64,000 nt of DNA from Opitutus sp. (GTDB taxonomy: Bacteria > Verrucomicrobiota > Verrucomicrobiia > Opitutales > Opitutaceae), in contig JACEUQ010000001.1 in the NCBI GenBank assembly GCA_024998815.1, forward strand, positions 930,001 through 994,000, in the 5' to 3' direction. A program made the translations under genes and the position numbers. The notes beneath the pieces are model-generated. The model was not told the DNA's origin, ran no database searches, and was given only the letters and a program-made list of their open reading frames with translations. Within the stretch, counting starts at the first letter, position 1, and each line of letters opens with the position of its first letter. Of the stretch, positions 42,681 to 51,420 are shown one piece after another.

Positions 42681-42690
42681 GGGTGAAGAC

Positions 42691-43632
42691 TTAATACGCT
42701 TCGCCAGCAGTGGCGGTTGCAGGGGAATCCAGCGCCGCGCGAAGGGCGAGCAGGGTCGCCTGATCTTGGGCGGTCGTCAGGTGACCGAGGACCTGAGCGC
42801 GTTCAAAAGAGAGCAGAGCGCAAAGTTGATAACGGGATACGCTTACGGGGTCGGGCGCATCGGACGCGAGCGTGAGGTAGGTGCCGACGAGTTGTTGCCA
42901 ATACACCGCAGTGGCGGAATGGGCTTTGACGAGCAGCTCCAGCGTGTCGGCTGAGGCCTCGCGCTGGCCGAGTTGCTGCTGGCTGGCGAGCAGCAGGACA
43001 TAGCTGGCTTCACGCGGAGTGTTTTCCAAAAGCAGGGATTCGGCGGCGGCTAGTCGGGCGAGCTCGAGTTGGGCCAAATCGGGTTTGGCGGGATCCAGCA
43101 GCGCGCTTTGGTAAAGCGTCGAGGCGATGAACAGCTGCACCTCGGCACTCGGCCGGGGTGACTGAGCTTGCCAGCGCCGGGCGTAGTCGAGAGCGCTGGC
43201 CAGGTTGCGCTGGCGGTTCACTCTCGTACCCGGGGTGGCGGCGAGTTGCGCGTGAAGTTGCCCTAACAGAAACAGCGTATCGAGGCGGGTGTTCTCATCG
43301 AAAAACCCGTGGCGCTCGCCGAGCTCCACGGCGAGCTGCAGGGGCGCAAGGGCCTGTTCGTAGCGCGCCTCGGCAAGGAAAATTTGGCCTTTAACCTGCG
43401 AGAGCACCGCGAGGTCAAAGCTGGGATTGGCGGCGTGCGCCAAAAGTCGCTCGATTAAGGAGAGCGCCGCTGGGTAAGCGCGGCTGTCGGTCAAAGTCCG
43501 CAGCTGATCCAACTCGGCGGCGACGGTCGCGGAGAGCACCTTGGGGGGCGACGGGGCCGCCTGAACTAGTGCCAAGGACACGATGGCCCCGATCAACAGG
43601 AGCACGTGGCGGAGGTGACGCGAAGGAGCCAT
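42691..43632 (-). CDS. Secreted TPR-repeat protein
   Basis: A 313-residue protein with a signal peptide (about 1-25, ending VQAAPSP) and several TPR-like helical hairpins, for example SQVKGQIFLAEARYEQALAP and LDTLFLLGQLHAQLA. It is periplasmic and probably serves as a scaffold. It lies 3 bases after tonB in the operon; TonB/ExbBD loci of Verrucomicrobiota and Planctomycetota often carry TPR proteins. The exact partner is unknown. Confidence 0.8.
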   Translation of the reverse strand: MAPSRHLRHVLLLIGAIVSLALVQAAPSPPKVLSATVAAELDQLRTLTDSRAYPAALSLIERLLAHAANPSFDLAVLSQVKGQIFLAEARYEQALAPLQLAVELGERHGFFDENTRLDTLFLLGQLHAQLAATPGTRVNRQRNLASALDYARRWQAQSPRPSAEVQLFIASTLYQSALLDPAKPDLAQLELARLAAAESLLLENTPREASYVLLLASQQQLGQREASADTLELLVKAHSATAVYWQQLVGTYLTLASDAPDPVSVSRYQLCALLSFERAQVLGHLTTAQDQATLLALRAALDSPATATAGEAY

Positions 43633-43635
43633 GGT

Positions 43636-44325
43636 TCAGTTCGCCTGAAGATTAAACACTAGGGGAACCTGCATGCGGGTGTTGACGGGCACACCGCTTC
43701 GTCGCCCAGGGCTGAATTTCCACTGAAGCACCGCACGCACCGCTTCGTCGGCGAACTCTCGACGAGTGGAGCTAACGACATGGGCGTCTCGCACTTGGCC
43801 CTTCGTATCGACGATAAAACTGACCAACACCTCCCCACTCACTCCGGCTCGACGCATTTCGTAAGGGTAAACCGGAGACACACTTACCGCAGAAGAAGGC
43901 AGCTGATCGAGATCGGCCAGGTTAAACAGGTTAGCCAGGCCTTGCCCGATGCCGGAACCTGTACCGCCAGGGCCTCCGCGTGCACCGGGTATCGCAATCA
44001 CCGAGCCACGTGCGGCCATCCCCGGGGGCTGCGGCTGGATCGGTTGGACAAAGGGGGCATCAACGGCTGCGGAAATCAGTTCAGGGGACGTTTCCGGTGC
44101 GGGAGAGGTCACCGCGGAGGACTCCCCTCCACCAGCGGGAGCGGAGGGCATACTGGGAGCGGCTGATTCCCCCGAGGGTAACGGCACGAGTTCGATCACC
44201 GGGATCGGCTCAACGGGAGCGACGGTGGGCGTGGACGCGGGGGATTTAAACCATTGCCCGCCGGCAAAAAAAGCGACGTGCAAAAGCAGCGCGACGAGAA
44301 GGGCGATGAGGGTGTCGCGTTTCAT
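43636..44325 (-). CDS. tonB: TonB-family energy transducer
   Basis: From the ATG at 44325 (MKRDTLIALLVALLLHVAFF) it has 229 residues. The N-terminal membrane anchor (about 6-24) includes a histidine as in TonB. A Pro/Ser/Ala-rich periplasmic linker (about 30-125) and a glycine-rich stretch (GARGGPGGTGSGIGQG) lead to the C-terminal TonB domain (about 150-229): SPVYPYEMRRAGVSGEVLVS, then GQVRDAHVVSSTRREFADEA and VLQWKFSPGRRSGVPV. It transfers ExbB/ExbD energy to outer-membrane receptors, none of which is in this window. An upstream frame to 44574 is the exbD gene in another frame. Confidence 0.93.
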   Translation of the reverse strand: MKRDTLIALLVALLLHVAFFAGGQWFKSPASTPTVAPVEPIPVIELVPLPSGESAAPSMPSAPAGGGESSAVTSPAPETSPELISAAVDAPFVQPIQPQPPGMAARGSVIAIPGARGGPGGTGSGIGQGLANLFNLADLDQLPSSAVSVSPVYPYEMRRAGVSGEVLVSFIVDTKGQVRDAHVVSSTRREFADEAVRAVLQWKFSPGRRSGVPVNTRMQVPLVFNLQAN

Positions 44326-44326
44326 G

Positions 44327-44776
44327 TCAGCGGCCGGTGGCGCGGTAGGCGGTCTCGATGGAAACCTGGGTGATGCCCGCCTTGCGGACCTCGTCGAGGG
44401 CGCGAACTGCGTCGCCGTAGCGGGCGTGATCGTCGGCGCTGATGAGCACGCGCGGCAGCGGTGAAGTGGCGCGGTAGTGCTGTAGGCGCGGGGAAATGTC
44501 GGCCAGGCCGATGAGTTCTTTGTTCCAGTAGGCGCTTCCAGCGCTGGAAATTTGCAGGATAACAAGGTCGTCATCAGCAGCGGAAACCAAGGCAGCGGAC
44601 GCCACCGGAAGATCGACCGGCAGGGACTGGATTTTACTTAACGAGAGGGTAAAGAGCACGAAGGTCGCCAGTAGGAAAAAGATCACATCGATCAAGGGAA
44701 TGATTTCGATGCGGGCTTTTTTGGGGGCGCTGGGACTGGTCGCCGTTACCCCGAACGGATCGGAGAAGCGCTTCAT
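44327..44776 (-). CDS. exbD: ExbD/TolR-family biopolymer transport protein, second copy
   Basis: A 149-residue inner-membrane protein of the proton-driven ExbB/ExbD motor. After a cytoplasmic N-terminus (KKARIEIIPLIDVIFFLLAT) comes one membrane helix with the conserved Asp of PLIDVIFFLL, and then a periplasmic domain of about 90 residues. The first half is nearly the same as that of the preceding ExbD, so this is a tandem duplication. Its ATG overlaps the previous stop by 4 bases, and tonB follows after 1 base. Confidence 0.93.
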   Translation of the reverse strand: MKRFSDPFGVTATSPSAPKKARIEIIPLIDVIFFLLATFVLFTLSLSKIQSLPVDLPVASAALVSAADDDLVILQISSAGSAYWNKELIGLADISPRLQHYRATSPLPRVLISADDHARYGDAVRALDEVRKAGITQVSIETAYRATGR

Positions 44777-45204
44777 GGGTTGGCAGGACGCAGTCGCGTC
44801 TCGATGAGGATTTTGCCGATGCCCGCCTTGCGAATCTCATCAATGACGCCACGCGCGATGGAGAACGGCGCGTTTTCATCGCCGTTAAGCAGGATGCGTG
44901 GGTTGGGCTCCATCTGCTGGTAAGCCTGCAACCGGGCGGTCAATTCGGAGACGGTCACCCGCTCTTGATCCCAAGCCAGATTCCCTTCGGCGGTGATCGA
45001 CACGGTGACGGCCCCGTCGGCCTCACGCGCCAGGCTGGTTTCGACTGCGGGCAACTCCAACCTGAGACCGCCGGAGCGGTTAAGCGAAAGGGTGAACAGG
45101 ACGAAGGTCGCCAGCAGGAAAAAAATCACGTCGATCAACGGGATGATTTCGATGCGGGCGCGCTTGGGCGGCGAGGTAAACAGGTTGTTGTGTGAACCGG
45201 TCAT
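44773..45204 (-). CDS. exbD: ExbD/TolR-family biopolymer transport protein, first copy
   Basis: A 143-residue ExbD with PKRARIEIIPLIDVIFFLLA, including the membrane Asp, and a periplasmic domain (LELPAVETSLAREADGAVTV). It lies 21 bases after exbB. The two ExbD proteins differ after the membrane helix, as expected for a heteromeric pair. Confidence 0.93.
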   Translation of the reverse strand: MTGSHNNLFTSPPKRARIEIIPLIDVIFFLLATFVLFTLSLNRSGGLRLELPAVETSLAREADGAVTVSITAEGNLAWDQERVTVSELTARLQAYQQMEPNPRILLNGDENAPFSIARGVIDEIRKAGIGKILIETRLRPANP

Positions 45205-45225
45205 GGGGCCAAAGGCAGGGCGAAC

Positions 45226-45891
45226 TCAAAGGCCTTTGGGCTCTGCTGATTCCGATTTCTGGATGATCACCTCAAGGGCGTGCGAGGCATCGGCGATATC
45301 GTGTTTGGCGGTTTCGACGGTGGCGCTGAGGATGTTGTAGGGGAACAGGCCGAGGATCGCGATCACCAGGCCGCAGGCGGTGGCAATGAGTGCCTCGCCC
45401 ACCCCGCCGGTGATCTTACCGGCACTGGCGCCCAGATCGCCTTCGCCCAACGCGCCGAAGGTCGCCATCATTCCGGTGACCGTGCCGAGCAGACCCAGAA
45501 GCGGAGCTGCGGTGATGCAGGTGTCGAGGACCGCGATGCCCTGCTGGAAGCGGGCCAGTTCCTTGTTGGCGGCGCGCATGAAGGCGTTGCTCAACGAGTG
45601 TTCCCGGTGAGTGAGCGCATACACCAAGATGCGCGCCACGTAGTCGGAACTCTGCTGACCCAGGACGAGGGCGCGCTGGGGTTCGCGGGCCTCGACGAAT
45701 TCGAGCATTTTTTCAACCACCTCGGGTTGGCGGGCGGAGCGCTCGCGCAGCAAAAAAATAACCCGCTCGATCACCACGGTGATCGCCAAAAACGATACGA
45801 GCAGGATCGGCCACATGATGGGGCCGCCTTTTGCGAAAAGCTCCAGCGGCGTCTGGCCGAGGAGGAAAGCGAGTGGAGCGAAGAGCATCAT
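45226..45891 (-). CDS. exbB: ExbB/TolQ/MotA-family proton channel
   Basis: A 221-residue inner-membrane protein with three membrane helices: LFAKGGPIMWPILLVSFLAI (about 18-40), LDTCITAAPLLGLLGTVTGM (about 120-140) and EALIATACGLVIAILGLFPY (about 165-190). The GLLGTVTGMMATF and GGVGEALIATACGL stretches are the family signature. It is the first gene of the exbB-exbD-exbD-tonB-TPR-coil-coil operon. The downstream energised receptor is not in this window. Confidence 0.95.
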   Translation of the reverse strand: MMLFAPLAFLLGQTPLELFAKGGPIMWPILLVSFLAITVVIERVIFLLRERSARQPEVVEKMLEFVEAREPQRALVLGQQSSDYVARILVYALTHREHSLSNAFMRAANKELARFQQGIAVLDTCITAAPLLGLLGTVTGMMATFGALGEGDLGASAGKITGGVGEALIATACGLVIAILGLFPYNILSATVETAKHDIADASHALEVIIQKSESAEPKGL

Positions 45892-45978
45892 ATAAAATCA
45901 GCGGACACGTTAGCGGGATGTCTTCAGCCGAAGGAAGTTTTTTAACGAAATCCAGGGGCTACGATGGGAATTTGGGCA

Positions 45979-46016
45979 TAAAAAAACGCACCCCCCGGGT
46001 TAAGGGAGTGCGTTTT
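45979..46016 (-). terminator. Rho-independent terminator of the urt-fmd operon
   Basis: On the minus strand, AAAACGCACTCCC pairs with GGGGGGTGCGTTTT around a short loop, followed by a T-run. It lies 52 bases past the fmdB stop. Confidence 0.8.
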
Positions 46017-46068
46017 GGAACCTACTGCTGGTCGTAGCCGAGAACGGGTGACCACCTAATAGGGATGC

Positions 46069-46413
46069 TCAGTGGCCGAGCATCCACGGGCGATTACCCT
46101 TTCGCGGCGCGTGCAACGCGGGCGTGCCATCGCGCTTGACCGCAGCTTTGCGCTTGCTGGGTTTGCACCCGCAGCCGGTGCCGCAGTTGTGGCCACTGCG
46201 GCTGTCGCTCACTCGCGGTTCGTAGCGACTGCGTTCGTTAATCGAATGAGCTTTGCGGGTACTGGCACTCATCAACGCCAAGTTAGGCGCGGAAACGACT
46301 CGCTTGGCCGCCCGCTGGCAGTCCGGGCACGCGGTGGGCGTGTTGCGATCGTCCATGAGGTGGAAGCTCATGAACGGGCCGCAGGCCTTACACTCGTAGT
46401 TATAGAGTGGCAT
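46069..46413 (-). CDS. fmdB: FmdB-type zinc-ribbon regulatory protein
   Basis: A 114-residue protein, from the ATG at 46413 (MPLYNYECKACGPFMSFHLM). The first 50 residues are the FmdB/CxxC_CxxC-SSSS zinc ribbon with CKAC and CPDC pairs. A basic tail follows with a second cysteine cluster (CGTGCGCKPSKRK). In Methylophilus methylotrophus, FmdB is linked to control of amide use. Here it lies 28 bases after fmdA, so is cotranscribed with it. The upstream frame to 46500 is unlikely. Confidence 0.9.
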   Translation of the reverse strand: MPLYNYECKACGPFMSFHLMDDRNTPTACPDCQRAAKRVVSAPNLALMSASTRKAHSINERSRYEPRVSDSRSGHNCGTGCGCKPSKRKAAVKRDGTPALHAPRKGNRPWMLGH

Positions 46414-46441
46414 GGAATGCTGGTTTGGGGAGCGGTAAGGC

Positions 46442-47671
46442 TCAGGGCGTCGAGGTGCGCGCCAAGTCGGCGGTGCCCGTGATGTGCTTGGTGGGACCAT
46501 CGGCGTTGGGCATGATGTCGAACGCGAAGATCTCGGTGGGCAGGTAGAGCGTAGCGCAGGCGTTGGGGATATCGACGATACCGCTGATGTGGCCTTCCAC
46601 CGGAGCGGTGCCGAGGATGGCGTAGGCCTGTTCGCCGGTGTAGCCGAATTTCTTCATGTACTCGATGGCGTTAAGGCAGGCGCGGCGGTAGGCGATGGTG
46701 GCGTCGAGGTAGTGCTGCGTGCCCGACTCGTCGACCGAGATGCCCTGGAAGATGAGGTGGCGCGTGTAGTGCGGCTCGACCGGGCTGGGCTGGAAGATCG
46801 GGTTTACGATGCCGTACTTGCGCATGCCGTCCTTGATGATGTTCACCCGCAAATCGAGGAACCCGGCCATTTCAATGGCGCCGCAGAAGGTGATTTCGCC
46901 GTCGCCCTGGGAGAAGTGAATGTCGCCCATGGAAAGACCGCCGCCTTTGACGTAAACGGGGAAATAAACCTTGGAGCCACGACTCAGGTTTTTGATGTCG
47001 CAATTACCGCCGTGTTCGCGGGGCGGGACGGTGCGGGCGCCCTCCATGGCGGCGAGCTTGGCGGCTTCGCCTTTCATGCGGCCCATGTGCGCGGTCTCGG
47101 CGTAGGGCAAGGTGCACAGCGGGGGCGTGCGGTTGGGATCGGTGGCGAAGAGCGCGGCTTCGCGCTTGTTCCAGATATCGAGCAACTCGCGAGACGGCAG
47201 ACAGCCGATGAGGCCGGGGTGGATAATACCCGCGAATTCGACGCCGGGAATGTGGCGGGAATTGGCGTAAACACCGCTGAAGTTCCAACAGGCCTTGCGA
47301 GCCTCGGGATAGTGTTCGTCGAGGAAACCGCCGCCGTTCTTTTTGTCGAACAGGCCAGTGAAACCCCACGCCGAATCCGGCAGAATGCCGACGTCGAGCA
47401 GGTCCACCACGAGCAAATCTCCGGGCTCGGCTCCTTCAACGCCGATGGGGCCGCTCAGGTAATGGACCTTGGTGAGGTCAACGTCGCGGATGTCGTTGGC
47501 GCTGTCGTTGTCAAAAATCTGACCACCGGTCCAGTCCACGCACTCGACGCGGAACTCGTCACCGGGTTTCACATACGCGACCATGGGAAGGTCGGGGTGC
47601 CAGCGATTATGGATACAATCCTGCTGGGTCGGAGGAGTATTGAGATCTATTTTGATGAGCGTTTTAGCCAT
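46442..47671 (-). CDS. fmdA: Formamidase (acetamidase/formamidase family)
   Basis: Hydrolyses formamide, and often acetamide, to ammonium and the acid. It has 409 residues, standard for FmdA. It starts MAKTLIKIDLNTPPTQQDCI and has HNRWHPDLPMVAYVKPGDEF, GDLLVVDLLDVGILPDSAWG, GGNCDIKNLSRGSKVYFPVY, LSMGDIHFSQGDGEITFCGA and a C-terminal PTEIFAFDIMPNADGPTKHI. It lies 103 bases after urtE and shares orientation with urtABCDE, so the transporter probably feeds it. Confidence 0.96.
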   Translation of the reverse strand: MAKTLIKIDLNTPPTQQDCIHNRWHPDLPMVAYVKPGDEFRVECVDWTGGQIFDNDSANDIRDVDLTKVHYLSGPIGVEGAEPGDLLVVDLLDVGILPDSAWGFTGLFDKKNGGGFLDEHYPEARKACWNFSGVYANSRHIPGVEFAGIIHPGLIGCLPSRELLDIWNKREAALFATDPNRTPPLCTLPYAETAHMGRMKGEAAKLAAMEGARTVPPREHGGNCDIKNLSRGSKVYFPVYVKGGGLSMGDIHFSQGDGEITFCGAIEMAGFLDLRVNIIKDGMRKYGIVNPIFQPSPVEPHYTRHLIFQGISVDESGTQHYLDATIAYRRACLNAIEYMKKFGYTGEQAYAILGTAPVEGHISGIVDIPNACATLYLPTEIFAFDIMPNADGPTKHITGTADLARTSTP

Positions 47672-47734
47672 GATGCGTGTGGTGATTTAGGATGAGCAGT
47701 GACGGTTGGGTACAGGCGGGGAAAGGGTGTTGGT

Positions 47735-47766
47735 CCGAGTCGCCCGAATCGGGCCGGGCGACTCGG
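47735..47766 (-). other. Intercistronic hairpin between urtE and fmdA
   Basis: A perfect 12-bp dyad (CCGAGTCGCCCG / CGGGCGACTCGG) with an 8-nt loop, in the 103-base gap. No T-run follows, so it is more likely an mRNA stabiliser or processing site than a terminator. Confidence 0.6.
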
Positions 47767-47774
47767 GAGTGGTT

Positions 47775-48464
47775 TTAAACGGCGAGCAGTTTTTTAACCT
47801 TGTCGGCGTCGAGATCGGAGCGCGGGGCCTCGTGCACAAACCGGCCGCGTTCGATGACGATGGCGCGGTCGCAGGAATCCATCATGAAGCTCACCACCTG
47901 CTCGGTGACCAGGATGGAGATTTTGCGCATTTTACGGATTTCGCGGAGCGCGCGGGCGATGTCCTTGATGATGGAAGGCTGGATACCCTCGGTTGGCTCA
48001 TCGAGGATCAGCACCTTCGGGTTGGTGATGAGTGCCCGGGCGATGGCGAGCTGCTGCTGCTGGCCGCCGGAGAGGTTACCGCCCTTTCGTTTGCGCATTT
48101 CGTGCAGGACCGGGAAGAGCGTGTAGATCTCATCATAGGTGGATGGGTCCACCGGGCCACGGGCGCCGGTGAGCATGTTTTCAACCACCGTGAGGTAGGG
48201 GAAAATCATCCGGCCCTGGGGCACAAAGGCGATGCCCTGACGCACCCGCTCGAAGGAGGGCGCGTCCTGCAACTCCACGCCGTCGATCATGATGCGCCCG
48301 GACTTGGACGGGTGCATGCCAACGAGGGCCTTGAGCAGGGTGCTTTTGCCCATGCCGTTGCGCCCCATAATGGCCAAAATCTCCTCGTCACCGACGGTGA
48401 AGGAAACGTCTTGGATCACCCGACTCAGGCCATAGCCCACCTGAAGATTTGAAACGGTTAGCAT
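47775..48464 (-). CDS. urtE: Urea/amide ABC transporter, ATP-binding protein UrtE
   Basis: From the ATG at 48464 (MLTVSNLQVGYGLSRVIQDV) it has 229 residues. Walker A is GRNGMGKSTLLKAL, the signature is LSGGQQQQLAIARAL and Walker B is KVLILDEPTEGIQPSI. The QQQQ signature and the length match UrtE/LivF-type subunits of branched-chain-amino-acid-like transporters. The frame open to 48755 is only the antisense side of urtD. It lies 11 bases after urtD. Confidence 0.95.
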   Translation of the reverse strand: MLTVSNLQVGYGLSRVIQDVSFTVGDEEILAIMGRNGMGKSTLLKALVGMHPSKSGRIMIDGVELQDAPSFERVRQGIAFVPQGRMIFPYLTVVENMLTGARGPVDPSTYDEIYTLFPVLHEMRKRKGGNLSGGQQQQLAIARALITNPKVLILDEPTEGIQPSIIKDIARALREIRKMRKISILVTEQVVSFMMDSCDRAIVIERGRFVHEAPRSDLDADKVKKLLAV

Positions 48465-48475
48465 AGTGTTTGAGT

Positions 48476-49222
48476 TTAATGGCCGAGATACACTTCGATG
48501 ACTTTTGGATTGTGCTGAACCTGCTCCATTGAGCCTTCGGCGAGGATTTTCCCCAGGTGCAACACCGTGACGCGGTGGGCGATCCGGGATACGAACTCCA
48601 TGTCGTGCTCGATGATGATAATCACGCGACCTTTGCTGATGCGGTTGAGCAAGGCGGCGGTCTGTTCGCGTTCCGCCGGGCTCATGCCCGCCACCGGCTC
48701 GTCGAGCATGATGAGCTGAGGCTCCTGCATGAGCAGCATGCCGATCTCCAGCCACTGTTTTTGCCCGTGACTTAAGATAGCACCTTCGGCGTCCAGCAGG
48801 TGATCGAGGTAAATCTCCTTGGCGACCTCATTGATCCGAGCGACCACATCGGCAGATCGCGAGAAGGCCAGACACCCCAACACGCCACGGCCCCGAGGGA
48901 AGGAAACCTCCAGGTTTTCATACACGGTGAGGTTTTCGTAGATGGAGGGAGTTTGAAACTTCCGCCCCACCCCTTCGCGCACAATCTCGTGTTCGGATAG
49001 CCCGATGAGCTCCTTGCCGTTGAATAGAACACTGCCGGCGGTGGGCTGGGTTTTTCCGCAAATCAGATCCAACACGGTGGTTTTACCGGCACCGTTGGGA
49101 CCGATGATCACACGCAGTTCGTCTTTTTCCACGTAGAGGTTGAGCCCGTCGACGGCTTTGAACCCATCGAAGGAGACCGTGAGGTCTTCGATATAGAGGA
49201 TAAATTCTTTTGGGTTACTCAT
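48476..49222 (-). CDS. urtD: Urea/amide ABC transporter, ATP-binding protein UrtD
   Basis: A 248-residue ATPase of LivG type. It has IGPNGAGKTTVLDLICGKTQ (Walker A), then the UrtD-characteristic signature LSHGQKQWLEIGMLLMQEPQ and LIMLDEPVAGMSPAEREQTA. The start overlaps the urtC stop by 4 bases (49219-49222). The length is normal. Confidence 0.95.
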   Translation of the reverse strand: MSNPKEFILYIEDLTVSFDGFKAVDGLNLYVEKDELRVIIGPNGAGKTTVLDLICGKTQPTAGSVLFNGKELIGLSEHEIVREGVGRKFQTPSIYENLTVYENLEVSFPRGRGVLGCLAFSRSADVVARINEVAKEIYLDHLLDAEGAILSHGQKQWLEIGMLLMQEPQLIMLDEPVAGMSPAEREQTAALLNRISKGRVIIIIEHDMEFVSRIAHRVTVLHLGKILAEGSMEQVQHNPKVIEVYLGH

Positions 49223-50385
49223 GGTGTTTTGCTGGTTTCAGTTTCCAAGGCGACAGGAGCGATGACTTCGGTTGCGACAGCGACTGGCGCCTTGCGGCGG
49301 GCAGCAGACCAGCCGGAGAACTTTTCAGTTAAATTCTGCCAAATGCCGGCGATGCCATTGGGGAAAAGCACCACCACGGCGATGAACAGACCGCCCATCA
49401 TGAACAGCCACAGCTGCGGGAAGTTTTCCGAGAAGAGACTCTTTCCCGTATTCACCAACAGGGCACCGTAAACCGCTCCGTAGAGTGACAGTTTTCCGCC
49501 CACCGCGGTGAAAATCACCATCTCGATCGAGGGTACGATGCCAACCAGTGAAGGCGAGATAAAGCCGACCTGGACGACGAAGAGCGCGCCACCGAGTCCG
49601 CTGAGCGCGGCAGCCAGGCTAAAGATGAAGATTTTGTAAGCGGACACGTCGTAGCCCGAGAAGCGGACCCGATCCTCGCGGTCGCGCATAGCGAGGAGAA
49701 TCTTCCCCATTTTACCGGAGAGCATCCACTGCAGCAGGAGAATGACCCCGATTAACAGTACACACGTCGTGAAGTAGAGGACATATTGGGCGTGCTGCGA
49801 GCGGATGTCGTGGCCGAGAAGTGTGCGCAAATCGGTGATTCCATTGCGCCCACCGGTGAGGCCCTGATTACCATCGATGGCCAAGGAGATGATGAGAGCG
49901 ATGGCCTGGGTGATAACCGCAAAGTAGACACCGCCGACGCGGCGTTTGAACATCGCAAGACCTATAAAGAAGGCCAGCAGAGCGGGAACTACGAAGACCG
50001 CAGCGGAGGCGAACGGGAAACTGTGAAACGGAACCCAGAACGAAGGGAGCGCCTTGAGCTGATTCCAGTCCATGAAATCAGGGATGCCCGGCGTGGACTG
50101 GATCTTGGTGCTGATCGGATCCGACGCCTCCAATTTGAGGAACATCGCCATACAGTAGCCTCCGAGTCCGAAGAAAACACCCTGACCGAGACTGAGCACA
50201 CCGGCCTTGCCCCAGAGGAGAACCAAACCGACGCCAACAAAAGCGTAGGTGAGGTATTTACCCACCAAATTCAGCCGGAAAATATCCAGCGAAAGCGGCA
50301 GAATAACCAGCAGGATGAGACCGAGTACGAGCAAATTTCTCGCCCCGTGTTTACCTGCAAACAAACGATCAAATAAAATTTTCAT
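49219..50385 (-). CDS. urtC: Urea/amide ABC transporter, permease UrtC
   Basis: From the ATG at 50385 (MKILFDRLFAGKHGARNLLV) it has 388 residues. It has about 10 membrane segments and typical UrtC landmarks: GVGLVLLWGKAGVLSLGQGV, IDGNQGLTGGRNGITDL and FSGYDVSAYKIFIFSLAAAL. An upstream frame to 50418 is not needed; the ATG lies 10 bases after the urtB stop. Confidence 0.94.
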   Translation of the reverse strand: MKILFDRLFAGKHGARNLLVLGLILLVILPLSLDIFRLNLVGKYLTYAFVGVGLVLLWGKAGVLSLGQGVFFGLGGYCMAMFLKLEASDPISTKIQSTPGIPDFMDWNQLKALPSFWVPFHSFPFASAAVFVVPALLAFFIGLAMFKRRVGGVYFAVITQAIALIISLAIDGNQGLTGGRNGITDLRTLLGHDIRSQHAQYVLYFTTCVLLIGVILLLQWMLSGKMGKILLAMRDREDRVRFSGYDVSAYKIFIFSLAAALSGLGGALFVVQVGFISPSLVGIVPSIEMVIFTAVGGKLSLYGAVYGALLVNTGKSLFSENFPQLWLFMMGGLFIAVVVLFPNGIAGIWQNLTEKFSGWSAARRKAPVAVATEVIAPVALETETSKTP

Positions 50386-50395
50386 TTTAGGTAGG

Positions 50396-51319
50396 TTACG
50401 AGCGCACCTTGTTAGCAAATAGCCCCTTGGGCCGAATCATCAGGATGATCACGATGGTCAGCAGCACCGCGACTTTACCCATGGTTCCCTCTAAAAAGAA
50501 CTCGAAGATCGACTGGGCCTGGGCGATGCCGAAGGCCGATGCGATCGTGCCGGCCAGACTCGCCGTGCCACCAAAAACCACGACCAGGAACGTATCCACA
50601 ATGTAACGCGATCCGCTGTCAGGCCCCGTTGAGCCAATTGTCGTAAATGCGGCTCCGGCTACACCGGCGATTCCACACCCCAGTGAAAAGGTCATGCGAT
50701 CCACCCAGCGCGTATTGATGCCCACCGCACCACTCATGGAGCGGTTTTGCACGGTGGCGCGCATCCGTAGTCCAAGTCGCGAGCGGTACATGAACAACCA
50801 GACTCCACCGGTCAGGGCGAGCGTGAGGGCCATCACGAAGACGCCGTTGATGGGAATGTCGATTGATTCGGACGGCTTGAACGAACCCATCAGCCAATCG
50901 GGCAAGGTGGGCGTCACTTCGCGGGCACCAAAGATGGTGCGGAAGAGCTGCTGCATGATCAGGCTCAAGCCCCAAGTGGCCAGCAGCGTGTCGAGGGGGC
51001 GCTTATACAGGAAGCGGATGAGCGACCATTCGACGAACAACCCAGCTAATGCCGAGGCGAGGAAGGCGGCCACGATGGCGACCAAAAAGTAAATCGGAAC
51101 TAGGGCAGGTGCGTAGGTGTGCGCCAGTTGAGAGCAGAGGTAAACGGTGTAGGCACCGAGGGCCATAAACTCGCCATGGGCGAGATTCACCACCCCCATC
51201 TGCCCGAAAATGATAGCGAGACCCAGAGCCATGAGCAGCAGCACGCTGAACAGGCTGAATCCGGCAAAACTCTGCATGGCCGTAATCGACCACAATTCGG
51301 AAGCGGTATATTGACCCAT
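50396..51319 (-). CDS. urtB: Urea/amide ABC transporter, permease UrtB
   Basis: A 307-residue permease of LivH type. Landmarks are ALGLAIIFGQMGVVNLAHGE followed by FMALGAY, WGLSLIMQQLFRTIFGAREV, RATVQNRSMSGAVGINTRWV and SRYIVDTFLVVVFGGTASLA. About eight membrane segments. It is preceded by a hairpin in the 101-base urtA-urtB gap, which may reduce expression of the permeases relative to urtA. Confidence 0.94.
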   Translation of the reverse strand: MGQYTASELWSITAMQSFAGFSLFSVLLLMALGLAIIFGQMGVVNLAHGEFMALGAYTVYLCSQLAHTYAPALVPIYFLVAIVAAFLASALAGLFVEWSLIRFLYKRPLDTLLATWGLSLIMQQLFRTIFGAREVTPTLPDWLMGSFKPSESIDIPINGVFVMALTLALTGGVWLFMYRSRLGLRMRATVQNRSMSGAVGINTRWVDRMTFSLGCGIAGVAGAAFTTIGSTGPDSGSRYIVDTFLVVVFGGTASLAGTIASAFGIAQAQSIFEFFLEGTMGKVAVLLTIVIILMIRPKGLFANKVRS

Positions 51320-51359
51320 GTTACAAGAAATCGATTGGCTAAAAAAAGACTGAGAGGAA

Positions 51360-51395
51360 AACCCCGCCGACCACCGCTAAGCGGCAGGCGGGGTT
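51360..51395 (-). terminator. Attenuator-like hairpin between urtA and urtB
   Basis: Arms AACCCCGCC and GGCGGGGTT are exact, with an inner CCGCTTAGCGG-type stem. On the minus strand the stem is followed by TTTTCCTCTCAGTCTTTTTT. Such partial terminators after binding-protein genes let more urtA than permease be made. Confidence 0.65.
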
Positions 51396-51420
51396 GATTA
51401 ACGACGTAACCGATGGCGGC

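Noticed and set aside
46484-47695. A 403-residue plus-strand open frame
   Set aside because: It lies antisense to fmdA, which has all family motifs; long antisense frames are expected at this GC content.
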